DNA of 64,000 nt from Candidatus Anaerotignum merdipullorum (GCA_019115165.1 DXEB01000014.1:19692-83691), one strand, 5' to 3'. Positions 52,426 through 63,927 are shown, counted from the first letter of the stretch. The notes: generated from the sequence alone by a model not told the origin. A program made the numbers and translations.

Positions 52426-52498
52426 GCACTCTTAGCTCAGGGGATAGAGCGTTCGGCTCCGGACCGAAAGGCCGCAGGTTCGAATCCTGTAGAGTGCA
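52426..52498 (+). tRNA. tRNA-Arg (CCG)
   Basis: acceptor gcactct/agagtgc; loop ctCCGga between ttcgg/ccgaa. Confidence 0.93.
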
Positions 52499-52500
52499 GA

Positions 52501-52538
52501 AAAAAAGAAGTCTTGGTTTTCCAAGACTTCTTTTTTTT
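52501..52538 (+). terminator. intrinsic terminator after tRNA-Arg
   Basis: aagaagtcttgg-tttt-ccaagacttctttttttt. Confidence 0.9.
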
Positions 52539-52617
52539 ATAAATGATAAGCAATATAAGCCATGAAAAAGAGTTATTCAGGACGAGGGAAGATAGATTGC
52601 ATGAAGATTCTTTCTGC

Positions 52618-53649
52618 TTATCCTTGGGCAGTGATGGTCAAAGAATGGTCCTCAGTGGTTACGGTATAGCCAACCAGTACACCAAAAGCGTCTGCAGGAA
52701 CATACATGGTTCCTTGACTGTCAATATAGGGTGCAGCACCGAATGAGATAGGAGCAGTCATACCGACGGCATGAGGGATGGTGGCGATGGAGGCATACAG
52801 ATCCATCCCTTCTGTCAGATCCATGGTGCGTGCATCGCTGGTCAGCGTGGCGGTTCTGGTATCTCGATCCCAAGATAGATGCAGTCCCAAAGCGTCGGCA
52901 GTTTCTCGCAGCGGCACGTAAGATATACTTCCTATGGTGGGCAGACTGTCTGCGGAATAAGAAATTCGAACAGGGGAGGCTGTGGTTTCCGTATGAGAGG
53001 GAAGCACGACCAGATGTTTGGCAAATGTCTGGGCAGGATCACTTTCTGCTACTGTCTCATACCAGGTGAAGAAACGATCGCCTGATTGCAAATCTGATAG
53101 AGAAAAGGAACTGTTATCGATATAAGTGGTGACGGCGGCGTCTATGGGTATGGAAATGTTTAAGCTGCCATTGTCAGTGGTAATGCAATAGCCAGTTTTT
53201 GTGGCAGAAATGTCTGTTACAGTATGCAGATGGGCGCAAGAAACATCCATGGGTATATTTGTGACGATGGCTTCTGCTGCTACTTGTGGCGGCAGGCTGG
53301 CTGTGGTGGCGGCGTGATGATAAATGTACACAGCATCTCCTGCTTGCAGATCAGACGAAGACAAGCGTATCCCCCTGCCGCTGTCCAAAAAAGCAGTACT
53401 ATCGCTGACCAGACAAAGTATGTTATTGTCATATTGGTCTGAGATCAGAAGAGAATCCACGGTTTCTCCATCAAAGGAAAAAGATTGTATGGTACCGTAT
53501 GTCAGAGAACGTTGAGGTGCTATGGCAGGCTGTGCGCCGGCGGTATCAGAGGCGGAAATGATGTTGTTTGCAGCAAAGGCTGCGGGGGCTGTACTGCAAA
53601 CGAAAATGACGCTGAGAGTAAGAATATTAGCGATGAGATGATGTTTCAT
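52618..53649 (-). CDS. secreted stalk-domain (copper amine oxidase N-term-like) protein
   Basis: signal peptide MKHHLIANILTLSVIFVCSTAPAAFA; YVPLRETADALGLHLSWDRDTRTATL; SD aggagga. Confidence 0.8.
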   Translation of the reverse strand: MKHHLIANILTLSVIFVCSTAPAAFAANNIISASDTAGAQPAIAPQRSLTYGTIQSFSFDGETVDSLLISDQYDNNILCLVSDSTAFLDSGRGIRLSSSDLQAGDAVYIYHHAATTASLPPQVAAEAIVTNIPMDVSCAHLHTVTDISATKTGYCITTDNGSLNISIPIDAAVTTYIDNSSFSLSDLQSGDRFFTWYETVAESDPAQTFAKHLVVLPSHTETTASPVRISYSADSLPTIGSISYVPLRETADALGLHLSWDRDTRTATLTSDARTMDLTEGMDLYASIATIPHAVGMTAPISFGAAPYIDSQGTMYVPADAFGVLVGYTVTTEDHSLTITAQG

Positions 53650-54090
53650 AAAAAGTCCTCCTTTTGTTTTTTGCAAAAACTCTTGTCTGTTGCCAGAAAA
53701 AGTCCTGCGAAATATGCTCGCGTGTTTTTCTCGCAATTGGTTTTGATTACATTTTTACATTTGGACGAGGAGAAATAAAAAAAGTTGCGTATGATTGGAA
53801 GAAATAGATAGGATGAATGATTGGAAAATGATGATTGGACTGTAGAGAGAAGGCTGACTGTTACGATGAAAGCGATTGTCATGGATATGTTTTGGAAAGA
53901 AAAGGAAACATGTGAATCGAATAAAATGGGAATGCGAAATGGGATGAAGTTCTTAGGTATGAAAGAAATGAATACAGGTGAGAGGATGCGACAGTAAGAG
54001 GAAAGCAGAATCAAAGAAAATCTCTGTAAAAACAAAGTAAAAACAGTATGATTTCATGGATAAGCCTTCTATATGTTTCTGTGATATTTC

Positions 54091-54122
54091 GCAAAATCAT
54101 ATCGGATACTATATGATTTTGC
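54091..54122. repeat. 12-bp perfect inverted repeat in a gene-free spacer
   Basis: gcaaaatcatat-cggatact-atatgattttgc. Confidence 0.7.
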
Positions 54123-54318
54123 ATTAGGCAGTTTGGTTCTATTTGACTGTTCGGTTTCCAGCAGTCGCACTTCTTGCGCTGACTTCTGCTAGAGCGATCC
54201 ATTTGTAAGGGCAAACATTTTCTCATACGGCAAATACTTCATTATCTTTCTTACTGCATATGCGATACTTTTGGATGCCAAGGGTTATTTTATGAGTAAA
54301 CAATCCAGGCATCAAAGT

Positions 54319-54364
54319 AAAAAAACGTGCGGATCAGCGTTTCTATTCAAGCTGTCTGCACGTT
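54319..54364 (-). terminator. terminator downstream of tRNA-Gly
   Basis: minus strand aacgtgcagacagc...gctgatccgcacgttttttt. Confidence 0.6.
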
Positions 54365-54415
54365 CCCTGTCCCATAAAAAAATTTACACGATGATACGTC
54401 TGCTGTATCTAAAAA

Positions 54416-54486
54416 AGCGGATGACGGGAATCGAACCCGCCTCTAAAGCTTGGGAAGCTTTCATTCTACCAATGAACTACATCCGC
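54416..54486 (-). tRNA. tRNA-Gly (CCC)
   Basis: acceptor gcggatg/catccgc; loop ttCCCaa between aaagc/gcttt; discriminator U. Confidence 0.92.
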
Positions 54487-54643
54487 AAAGTACATTAACT
54501 ATTATAACCAGAAGTGTGCAATCTGTAAAGCCCTAATTTTTTTACAAATTTTTTGTCAATTTCCTATGTTTTTTCAGGCTGTCTTTTTTTTCGTCGGGCA
54601 TACTAAGTGCAGATGATTTTTATAAAAAAGAGAGGAATGGGAA

Positions 54644-55906
54644 ATGGATAAATTTGTAATCAAACCCGGTGACGCACTGCATGGCAGCGTGGTGGTCAGC
54701 GGGGCAAAAAATGCGGTGTTGCCAATACTTGCGGCTTGTCTGTTGACGGAAGAATCCTGCGAAATCCAAAATGTGCCGGCGCTAACGGATGTGGAAGAAA
54801 TGATTACGCTGCTGGAAGGATTCGGCGCTGCGGTTTCTTTTGACCGAACCGGCGAAGTAATGAATATACAGGCAGGACAGCTAAATAGTATGCAGGCAGA
54901 TGTGGAAGCTGCGGGGAAAATGCGTGCATCTTTTTTAACGGCGGGACCCTTGCTGGCGCGATACAGACAAGTTCGGATTCCATTGCCGGGAGGATGTCAG
55001 ATTGGGACGCGGCCGGTAGATTTGCATATCAAAGGATTTTTGCTTTTAGGCGCGTCACAAAAGCAGGAGTATGGTATGGTGGAATTATGGAGTAAAAGCG
55101 AATTGCGAGGGAAAAATGTATATTTGGACTTTCCTAGTGTGGGGGCAACGGAAAATATTATGATGGCGGCTACGCTGGCGAGGGGCACAACAGTGATTGA
55201 AAATGCAGCGGCAGAACCGGAGATTTGTGATTTGGCTGACTTTTTGCGTAAAATGGGTGCGGATGTTCAGGGAGATGGAACAGATACGATTGTGATTCAT
55301 GGAAAGAAAAAACTTCATGGTGCGGTGCATCGTGTGATACCTGATCGGATCGAAGCAGGGACGTTTATGGTGGCGGCTGCGATTACGGGTGGAGATGTTT
55401 TATTGGAGCAGGTGCAGACAGAGCATTTGAAGCCGGTGATTGCGAAACTGGCAGAATGCAATGTCAAAACAGAACAGACGGAACAGGGACTGCGGATATA
55501 TCGAAAAGGGCGTTTGCGTCCCATGCATCTGAAGACAATGCCATTTCCTGGGTTTCCGACGGATATGCAAGCATTATTCATGAGTTTGGCAGCTGTAGCG
55601 AAAGGAACCAGCGTAATTACAGAAACCGTATTTGAGAATCGATTTTTGCATGCAGGAGAATTACGGCGGATGGGGGCAGATATTAAAATTGACAGCCGAT
55701 GTGCGGTTATTGAAGGCGTAGATACGCTGACAGGAGCGAGTGTGCGCGCTACAGATCTGCGGGCAGGTGCAGCATTGATTTTATCTGCGCTGGCGGCAAA
55801 GGGAGATACGGAAATCAGCGATATTTATCATATTGAACGAGGATATTATCATATTGAGGAAAAACTGCGAAATTTAGGAGCAGATATCCGCAGAGAAAAC
55901 AGTTAA
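54644..55906 (+). CDS. murA: UDP-N-acetylglucosamine 1-carboxyvinyltransferase
   Basis: MDKFVIKPGDALHGSVVVSGAKNAVLPILAACLL, GGCQIGTRPVDLHIKGF, FPTDMQA. Confidence 0.95.
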   Translation: MDKFVIKPGDALHGSVVVSGAKNAVLPILAACLLTEESCEIQNVPALTDVEEMITLLEGFGAAVSFDRTGEVMNIQAGQLNSMQADVEAAGKMRASFLTAGPLLARYRQVRIPLPGGCQIGTRPVDLHIKGFLLLGASQKQEYGMVELWSKSELRGKNVYLDFPSVGATENIMMAATLARGTTVIENAAAEPEICDLADFLRKMGADVQGDGTDTIVIHGKKKLHGAVHRVIPDRIEAGTFMVAAAITGGDVLLEQVQTEHLKPVIAKLAECNVKTEQTEQGLRIYRKGRLRPMHLKTMPFPGFPTDMQALFMSLAAVAKGTSVITETVFENRFLHAGELRRMGADIKIDSRCAVIEGVDTLTGASVRATDLRAGAALILSALAAKGDTEISDIYHIERGYYHIEEKLRNLGADIRRENS

Positions 55907-56018
55907 AGGGATATTGTTTACAGTTTGTTTACAATTTGTTCATGGAAAAGCGGAAAAAGGGTGCTATACTGTTCGACAGACATACAGTTAGTACCCTAAC
56001 ATATTAGGAGGTGCAGCG

Positions 56019-56471
56019 ATGGAAAAAGAATTTTCTTTTTATTTAGATTGGAAGAACTTAAATAATTTGATGCGCCGCAAATGTGCAGACTGTGCAGGAG
56101 ATATGGAGCTGGGAGATTTGACGGCTATGCAGATTTTCTTTCTGGATTTTTTGTACCGGAATCAGAATCAGCAGATTTTTCAGCGGGATTTGGAATCGGA
56201 ATTTCAAATTCGTCGTTCCACTGTAACAGGCATTTTGCAAGGCATGGAAAAAAAGGGCTTGGTGCTGCGTATGTCGGTGGAGGAGGATGCCCGCTTGAAG
56301 CGAATTGTATTGACAGAACAGGCGATGCAGCTGCATCAGGCGGTCACGTCGGCACTGCATCAGGCGGAGGAAGAGGCACTGGAAGGATTGACAAAAGAGG
56401 AACGGGATTGTTTGATCAGATTATTGGAGAAAATACGGAACAATCTTTCCAAATGTCAGGCAGATACATAA
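56019..56471 (+). CDS. MarR family transcriptional regulator
   Basis: winged helix FQRDLESEFQIRRSTVTGILQGMEKKGLVLRMSVEEDARLKRIVLTEQA; SD aggaggtg. Confidence 0.9.
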   Translation: MEKEFSFYLDWKNLNNLMRRKCADCAGDMELGDLTAMQIFFLDFLYRNQNQQIFQRDLESEFQIRRSTVTGILQGMEKKGLVLRMSVEEDARLKRIVLTEQAMQLHQAVTSALHQAEEEALEGLTKEERDCLIRLLEKIRNNLSKCQADT

Positions 56472-56501
56472 TGGAAATGGGAAAAAAGGAGAGGAGCGCT
56501 T

Positions 56502-58355
56502 ATGGAAAACAACCGCAAGCCGCTGATTTATTATTGGCTGATCGCGATTGCTGTGATGGCACTGATCAATTTGTTTGTACTACCGTTTTTTAGCGGACAA
56601 CAGGTGCAGGAGGTTGGGTATAACGTATTTTTGGATGAATTGGAAGCCCAAAATATTGATCAGGTAGAAGTCAATGAAGATGTCATTTATTATTCCTTGA
56701 AAGAAGAACCAAGTCAGGATACCACCGTGCAGTCATGGTCATCTCAGGATAAGATGCTGTATCGTACGGTTCGGATGCAGGATGCGATGTTAGTGGATCG
56801 CTTATATGAAGCGGGAGCGAATTTCACTGCCATCACACCCAAAGAAGTTTCACCTTGGATTAGTACGCTGGTGATGTTTTTCCTGTTTTTCCTGCTGTGG
56901 CGGCTGGTCTTTGACCGGATGATGAAGAAGTCGGGATTTGGCGGAAATGCAATGGCTTTTGGAAAATCCAATGCCAAGATTTATGTGAAGGCACAAACCG
57001 GAAAAACGTTTCAAGATGTTGCAGGACAAGATGAAGCAAAAGAAGCATTGCGTGAAATTGTAGATTTTTTGCATCATCCACAGAAGTATACGAATGTCGG
57101 CGCGAAAATGCCAAAGGGTGCGTTGTTGGTAGGACCTCCCGGGACAGGGAAAACGTTGTTGGCACAGGCGGTGGCAGGAGAAGCTAACGTGCCGTTTTTC
57201 TCTATCTCCGGATCGGAATTTGTAGAGATGTTTGTGGGCATGGGAGCAGCAAAGGTTCGGGATTTGTTCAAACAAGCAAACGAAAAGGCTCCCTGCATTG
57301 TGTTTATTGATGAAATTGATACCATCGGGAAAAAAAGAGATGGGAACGGTATGGGAGGCAATGATGAACGGGAACAGACATTGAATCAGTTGTTGACCGA
57401 AATGGATGGTTTTGACGCGGCAAAAGGTGTTGTAATTTTGGCTGCGACTAACCGCCCGGAATCGCTGGATAAAGCGTTGCTGCGACCAGGACGATTTGAC
57501 CGCAGAATTCCCGTAGAGCTGCCGGATTTACAGGGCAGAGAGGCAATTTTGAAGGTGCATGCCGCTAAGATTAAGATGGCGGATGGGATTGATTTTGGTG
57601 CAATAGCCAGAGCCACCAGCGGCGCTTCTGGTGCAGAGCTTGCCAATATTGTCAATGAAGGCGCGCTGCGCGCAGTTCGCTTGGGCAGAGATCGTGTTAC
57701 TCAGACGGATTTAGAAGAAAGTGTGGAAGTGATCCTGGCAGGATACCAGAGAAAGGGTGCCGTCATTTCCAAAGAAGAAAAAGCCATTATTGCATATCAT
57801 GAAGTAGGGCATGCACTGGTAGCGGCATTACAGAAAAACTCTGCTCCGGTGCATAAGATTACAATTATTCCCAGAACTTCTGGTGCCTTAGGATATACTA
57901 TGCAGGTGGATGAAGGCGAAAAGTTCCTAATGAGTCAGGAAGAAGCTTTTAATAAGATTGCTACATTGACCGGCGGTCGGGTGGCGGAAGAGATTCAATT
58001 CCATTCCATCACAACTGGCGCTTCCAATGACATCGAGCAGGCAACAAAGATGGCGCGGGCGATGATCACTCGCTATGGTATGAGCGATGAATTCGGTATG
58101 GTGGCATTGGAAACGGTGAACAATCCCTATTTGGGCGGAGATACTTCTTTGGCTTGCTCCAATGAAACCGCAACGAAAATTGATGCTGCTGTCATTCAGA
58201 TGGTGAAAGAAGCACATGATAAAGCGTATGCGATTATTCAAGGAAATAAAGACAAGCTGGATGAGATTGCGGCATATCTGTTGGAAAAAGAGACGATTAC
58301 CGGAGAGGAATTTATGGAAATCCTCAACCGCGAGCCGGAAGAGAGGAAGGAATAA
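56502..58355 (+). CDS. ftsH: ATP-dependent zinc metalloprotease FtsH
   Basis: [50 protein letters not shown] (HExxH), SRH-region RPGRFDRRI. Confidence 0.97.
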   Translation: MENNRKPLIYYWLIAIAVMALINLFVLPFFSGQQVQEVGYNVFLDELEAQNIDQVEVNEDVIYYSLKEEPSQDTTVQSWSSQDKMLYRTVRMQDAMLVDRLYEAGANFTAITPKEVSPWISTLVMFFLFFLLWRLVFDRMMKKSGFGGNAMAFGKSNAKIYVKAQTGKTFQDVAGQDEAKEALREIVDFLHHPQKYTNVGAKMPKGALLVGPPGTGKTLLAQAVAGEANVPFFSISGSEFVEMFVGMGAAKVRDLFKQANEKAPCIVFIDEIDTIGKKRDGNGMGGNDEREQTLNQLLTEMDGFDAAKGVVILAATNRPESLDKALLRPGRFDRRIPVELPDLQGREAILKVHAAKIKMADGIDFGAIARATSGASGAELANIVNEGALRAVRLGRDRVTQTDLEESVEVILAGYQRKGAVISKEEKAIIAYHEVGHALVAALQKNSAPVHKITIIPRTSGALGYTMQVDEGEKFLMSQEEAFNKIATLTGGRVAEEIQFHSITTGASNDIEQATKMARAMITRYGMSDEFGMVALETVNNPYLGGDTSLACSNETATKIDAAVIQMVKEAHDKAYAIIQGNKDKLDEIAAYLLEKETITGEEFMEILNREPEERKE

Positions 58356-58418
58356 CAACGAATAAAAAATGTTTCTGTTTTCTGGGATCGGATGGGCGAA
58401 TCAGATGACGGAAACAAG

Positions 58419-58467
58419 CAGTCGCGGAAACTCTGGAATACAAAAGAGCAAAACGCGGCTGTTTTTT
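58419..58467 (+). terminator. intrinsic terminator after ftsH
   Basis: cagtcgcg...cgcggctg + tttttt. Confidence 0.55.
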
Positions 58468-58486
58468 GTGGGGAGAAAATATACTG

Positions 58487-58515
58487 GCACAAAAAATGCG
58501 CAGGGACATAGTATA
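58487..58515 (+). promoter_or_regulatory. candidate sigma-K promoter for the collagen-like gene
   Basis: GCAC (58487-58490), 16 bp, CATAGTATA (58507-58515), matching AC-N16/17-CATAnnnTA. Confidence 0.6.
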
Positions 58516-58521
58516 AGGTGA

Positions 58522-59712
<1,191 letters not shown>

Positions 59713-59752
59713 TGTTAATACAATGCGTATTGCGTTGATATGATCTGTATGA

Positions 59753-59789
59753 CATGTGCGGTATTTTGTTTGGCAGAATGCCGCACATG
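59753..59789 (+). repeat. imperfect inverted repeat in 3' UTR of collagen-like gene
   Basis: catgtgcggtatt-ttgtttggcag-aatgccgcacatg. Confidence 0.65.
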
Positions 59790-59919
59790 CGGATAAAAAA
59801 GAAAGAAGAAAAGGCGAGAAAGCAGTAAGTAAAATATGTTTTTTCCGTTCTGCGAAATTACAAGAATTTATGTTTTGTTATCACCTATGCGGAGATTATG
59901 TTTGGAAACAGATGCCAGA

Positions 59920-59963
59920 AAAAACGCACGAATTTTTAATACATGAGAAATTCGTGCGTTTTT
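59920..59963. terminator. hairpin between convergent genes
   Basis: 16-bp arms aaaaacgcacgaattt/aaattcgtgcgttttt followed by ctt. Confidence 0.75.
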
Positions 59964-60196
59964 CTTGTTGTGTTTGGAGATATCTTTGGCTTTTGCGGAA
60001 GAAACAACCAACTGTGTTGTGTGTATCAGAGAAAGAATTGGCAGACGTTCTGTATATGTGCCGTCCCATGTTTGTAGGATCCAGCAGGTGGTTTTGTGGT
60101 ACGCGTAACGATGCAAAAAGTATCAAGACAAAGCCATATAAAATATTGCTTGGAAAGAGATATGGTCATCTGGAACATCGAATAGGATTGTTCGCA

Positions 60197-61024
60197 TTAT
60201 TTTCCACAGGATTCCAGGTGTGCGATTCCAGTTGCCACAATTTGAATCTGTACCGTCAGGTACAGAGCAGTCAGCTGATGCTCATGATATTGCGCTGTAA
60301 TTTCCATGACACCGCCGGTTTGTTTTAGCTGTAATGTCAAAGAGGATTGTTGTTGCAGTGCCAGAGCGGCACCTACGGCAGTTGTGCCGCTGCCACATCC
60401 GTGTTCCCAAATTAGGCTGACGCCCTTGACGCATACGAGAGGTTCCAGTGTCATGGTATCTGCATCAAAGAGTAAAATTCCGAAAGCTTCAGAGGGAATA
60501 TCCCATTGTGCTGCTGCCAGCTCCGCCATCTGCTTTGCTTGCTCTCCCCACAGTGCCTTTGGCACAATGATATGATGAATCCCGGGCAGTTCTACAGTCT
60601 GTAATGCATAAGAGCGACCGCTGAGCCAATAGGTTTTGGTTGTGACACGTTGCGGCAAAGGCATGGATAATGTTCCCAGATAACCCTGTGCCTGTTTGGT
60701 GATACGACAGGAAACCGGCGCGTCTGCACCGGAAACTTCTAAATGGATTTCTGCTTGTTCTCCGGGATTTGGATGTTCTTTGGAAAACAGCCAACATGCT
60801 AAAGAAAGGGTGGCGTTTCCACAAAATTCTCCTGCCATCATTTGCAGCCGGGCTGCTGCTTGTGGATGGCGTGCTGGTTCGATAAAGCCTGCCTGTTCTG
60901 CGCCGACATGGTCCGTGGCAATTAGTCGTTTGCCAATGGCAAGCTGCCTGTTACGAGGGACAGGTGTTTCCACCAGAAGTGTCATATTGCCGTTGGGACT
61001 GAGTTTGATAAATGATAGTTCCAT
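60197..61024 (-). CDS. DapF-fold amino-acid racemase/epimerase, CntK-like
   Basis: SPNGNMTLLVE, AEQAGFIEP, MMAGEFCGNATLSLACW (catalytic Cys68), GILLFD, SLIWEHGCGSGTTAVGAA (catalytic Cys210), QTGGVMEI. Confidence 0.8.
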   Translation of the reverse strand: MELSFIKLSPNGNMTLLVETPVPRNRQLAIGKRLIATDHVGAEQAGFIEPARHPQAAARLQMMAGEFCGNATLSLACWLFSKEHPNPGEQAEIHLEVSGADAPVSCRITKQAQGYLGTLSMPLPQRVTTKTYWLSGRSYALQTVELPGIHHIIVPKALWGEQAKQMAELAAAQWDIPSEAFGILLFDADTMTLEPLVCVKGVSLIWEHGCGSGTTAVGAALALQQQSSLTLQLKQTGGVMEITAQYHEHQLTALYLTVQIQIVATGIAHLESCGK

Positions 61025-61043
61025 GTTGCCAATGCCTCCTCTA

Positions 61044-61805
61044 TCATTGTTGAAACCGGCTGAGAAATGCTTTGGTACGTTCCTGTTTGGGATGATTGAT
61101 CAATTCCAACGGTTCGCCTTCCTCAACGATCACACCGCCGTCCATAAAAATAATATGGTTGGACACATCACGGGCAAAACTCATTTCGTGTGTAACGATG
61201 ACCATGGTCATATGCTCACTTGCCAGCTCTTTGATGACACGCAGGATTTCTCCGGTCAATTCCGGGTCGAGAGCGGAAGTAGGCTCGTCAAAGAATAATA
61301 TTTTAGGGCGCATCGCAAGGGCACGGGCAATGGAAACGCGTTGTTGCTGTCCGCCTGATAGCTGATAGGGATAAGCGTCTTCTTTTCCAGAAAGCCCCAT
61401 TTTTTGCAGCAATTGTTTTGCTTCTGCAAAAACCTCTTCTTTTGGGCGCTTGCCGATGAGCAGCGGCGCTTCGGTAATGTTTTTCCATACTGTATAGTGA
61501 GGGAAGAGATTGAAGTTTTGAAATACCAAACCAAAATGCTGCTTGATTTTATGGAGTGCCGCTTTATCACTGTATACGGATTTTCCTTCCGTGTCTGCCT
61601 TTGCGGCATATTCTCCCAGATAAATCAAATCTCCGCCGTCCATGGTTTCCAGCAGCGTGGCGCAGCGCAACAGCGTGGATTTGCCAGAGCCGGAAGGACC
61701 AATGATACTGACTACCTGACCTTCTTCCACCGAAAGGGAAATATCTTTCAGAACTTCGTTTTCTCCGAATTTTTTATTGCAATGATTGATTTCCAATAGT
61801 TTCAT
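61044..61805 (-). CDS. polar amino-acid ABC transporter ATP-binding protein
   Basis: [53 protein letters not shown]. Confidence 0.94.
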   Translation of the reverse strand: MKLLEINHCNKKFGENEVLKDISLSVEEGQVVSIIGPSGSGKSTLLRCATLLETMDGGDLIYLGEYAAKADTEGKSVYSDKAALHKIKQHFGLVFQNFNLFPHYTVWKNITEAPLLIGKRPKEEVFAEAKQLLQKMGLSGKEDAYPYQLSGGQQQRVSIARALAMRPKILFFDEPTSALDPELTGEILRVIKELASEHMTMVIVTHEMSFARDVSNHIIFMDGGVIVEEGEPLELINHPKQERTKAFLSRFQQ

Positions 61806-61815
61806 GGCTGCCTCC

Positions 61816-62553
61816 TTAACGGTAATAATTCATTTTCTTTTCGATGCGATCCATAATAAATGCAACCACGTCGTTAAAGATGAAGTAGAATACGCCAGCC
61901 ACAATCAAGGGCATGATGGTGGTTTGTGCGGCAGAAATTTGCTTTGCGATCGTAAACATTTCCTGATAGCTGATGACAAAAGCTAAGGAAGTATCTTTTA
62001 CCAAGGTGATGGCTTCGTTGGTAACGGGGGGCAGAATGCGTTTGCACATCTGCGGAAAAATGATACGGAAAAAGGTTTGTGTTTTGCTGTACCCCAGTAC
62101 TGTTGCAGCCTCATACTGACCAACGGGAATGGATTCGATGCCAGAACGGTAAATTTCCGCAAAATAAGCCGCATAGTTAATGGAGAAGCCGATGATAACG
62201 GCGGTAAAACGGTATTCTAAGGAAAGGCTCATACCAAAGAGGTAGTAAGGACCATAGAAAATGGCAAACAGCTGCAGCATCAGCGGGGTACCGCGGACAA
62301 TGGCGATGAATCCTTTGAAAATACATTGTATGGGTTTGAATACTGCCAAAGCTTTGCGGCATTTGCCAACCGGAACGTCTTTTGGCGCTAAGCGGCGCAA
62401 AGGCGCCCATTTGGACATGCGTCCAAAGGTGATCAACAACCCCAATGGCATGGAGAACACCAGAGTCAAAACGAAAATGGCAATGGACGAAGTTAGTCCT
62501 CCCAAAAGTTGTTGTACAATATGAAGCAGGGATTGAAAATCCATAAATGTCAT
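61816..62553 (-). CDS. polar amino-acid ABC transporter permease (HisM/GlnP-type)
   Basis: [60 protein letters not shown]. Confidence 0.93.
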   Translation of the reverse strand: MTFMDFQSLLHIVQQLLGGLTSSIAIFVLTLVFSMPLGLLITFGRMSKWAPLRRLAPKDVPVGKCRKALAVFKPIQCIFKGFIAIVRGTPLMLQLFAIFYGPYYLFGMSLSLEYRFTAVIIGFSINYAAYFAEIYRSGIESIPVGQYEAATVLGYSKTQTFFRIIFPQMCKRILPPVTNEAITLVKDTSLAFVISYQEMFTIAKQISAAQTTIMPLIVAGVFYFIFNDVVAFIMDRIEKKMNYYR

Positions 62554-62676
62554 CCTTTCTTTTTGTGTTCCGCGCTCACATAAGAAAACAGAAAGAGGTT
62601 CTGTTTGTTTGCTTATGTCAACCTCCCTTTGTCAGTGCGGCTGAGCGCTTTGCAAAGGGCAGTCTGTACAGGGAAG

Positions 62677-62704
62677 AAGCGTGCAGGCAGCAGCCTGCAC
62701 GCTT
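62677..62704 (-). repeat. 12-bp hairpin between SBP and permease genes
   Basis: aagcgtgcaggc-agca-gcctgcacgctt. Confidence 0.75.
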
Positions 62705-62725
62705 AATTGTGTTGGAATCCCATTC

Positions 62726-63568
62726 TTATTTTCCAAGGCAAACCATTTGATCCAAGTTATAGTCTGCGTAGTTCGCAACAATGGTATCAAAGGTACCGTC
62801 TGCTACCATTTCGTCCAAAGTTGCCTGTACCTGATCCCGCAGTTCTTCATTGCCCAGTTTGAAAGCAATTGCGTATTGTTCGGTGGACAGCGGTTCTTCC
62901 AGCTGGCGGAAGATGTCGCTGCGGTTGGTCAGCTGATACTGTGCAACGCCAATGTCAACGGCAATCGCGTCCACTGCGCCGCTTTCCAGACTCATGAATG
63001 CAGTGTTATAATCGGGTGTCTGTTCCAAAGAAGCAAACGTAGCAGTCAGCGCCAGATTTTCTTCGTTGTCTTCTTCATTGGTCAGTGCAGTCAATGCGGA
63101 AGAACCTGCCTGTGTAATGACTACTTTGCCTGCCAGATCTGCCTCGGTCTGGATATCAGAATCCGCGCGCACCACAAAGACGATGCTGTTGTCTACATAA
63201 GGTTCGGAGAAAGTGTATTCACTTTCCCTGCCGGTCATGGTAAAGCCGTTCCATAAACAGTCAACGGTACCGCTGTTCAGCTCCATATCTTTCGAGCTCC
63301 AGTCAATGGGCTGCTTAATCAATTCCCAGCCGTTGCGATCGCAAACTTCCTGGGCAAGATCCAGGTCGAAGCCTACATATTCACCGGCTTCGTTTTTATA
63401 GCCGTAAGGAGGATATTCTGCATCGAACCCTACGGTAAATGTAGTGCGTTCTGTGGTTTCGGCAGTGGTGTCAGTATCTGCGGGAGTTTCGGAAGAACCG
63501 CCGCCACAACCGGCAAGCACGCCTGCGCTCAGTGCCAAAGTCAAAAACATAGCAAGATATTTTTTCAT
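62726..63568 (-). CDS. amino-acid ABC transporter substrate-binding lipoprotein (SBP family 3)
   Basis: lipobox VLAGCGG; FTVGFDAEYPPYGYKNEAGEYVGFDLDLAQEVCDRNGWEL; SD aggaga. Confidence 0.94.
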   Translation of the reverse strand: MKKYLAMFLTLALSAGVLAGCGGGSSETPADTDTTAETTERTTFTVGFDAEYPPYGYKNEAGEYVGFDLDLAQEVCDRNGWELIKQPIDWSSKDMELNSGTVDCLWNGFTMTGRESEYTFSEPYVDNSIVFVVRADSDIQTEADLAGKVVITQAGSSALTALTNEEDNEENLALTATFASLEQTPDYNTAFMSLESGAVDAIAVDIGVAQYQLTNRSDIFRQLEEPLSTEQYAIAFKLGNEELRDQVQATLDEMVADGTFDTIVANYADYNLDQMVCLGK

Positions 63569-63889
63569 CGTACAACCTCTCCTTTTTCCTGTTGGATGTG
63601 TTTTTGCGGAAGTGTTCCGCTGAATTCTTTATCATTTTATCACGTTATCATAGTAAAGTAAATCCGTAAATCTGGTTAATTTTTATCGATATTACAGTAA
63701 TATAGTTGGTAAAGATGAATAAGAAAAAAACAACCTTTTTATTTTATTATGATATATGGTATGCATGTAAGAAGCAATGGAGTACGCTTGAGCAAGGACG
63801 AATCATTGTGAAAAGTAAGCTTTTGTATCCAGAATTATCAAGTATGGCAAAGGGCTTATAGATAAAAAGTGCAATCGCATAATAAAATT

Positions 63890-63927
63890 AGCCGAGAGAA
63901 CGGCAATACTGTGTTGTTCTCTCGGCT
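63890..63927 (-). terminator. terminator for a minus-strand gene beyond the right edge
   Basis: agccgagagaac...gttctctcggct; minus-strand continuation aattttatt. Confidence 0.55.

Noticed and set aside
60197-61024. Housekeeping diaminopimelate epimerase (dapF) call
   Set aside because: Motifs are closer to CntK-type (EFCGNATLS, WEHGCGSGT) and the gene sits in an amino-acid uptake operon; kept as racemase/epimerase of unknown substrate.
60197-63568. Staphylopine-type metallophore cluster
   Set aside because: No cntL, cntM or nickel/peptide-type (Opp) transporter; the ABC system is of the polar amino-acid type.
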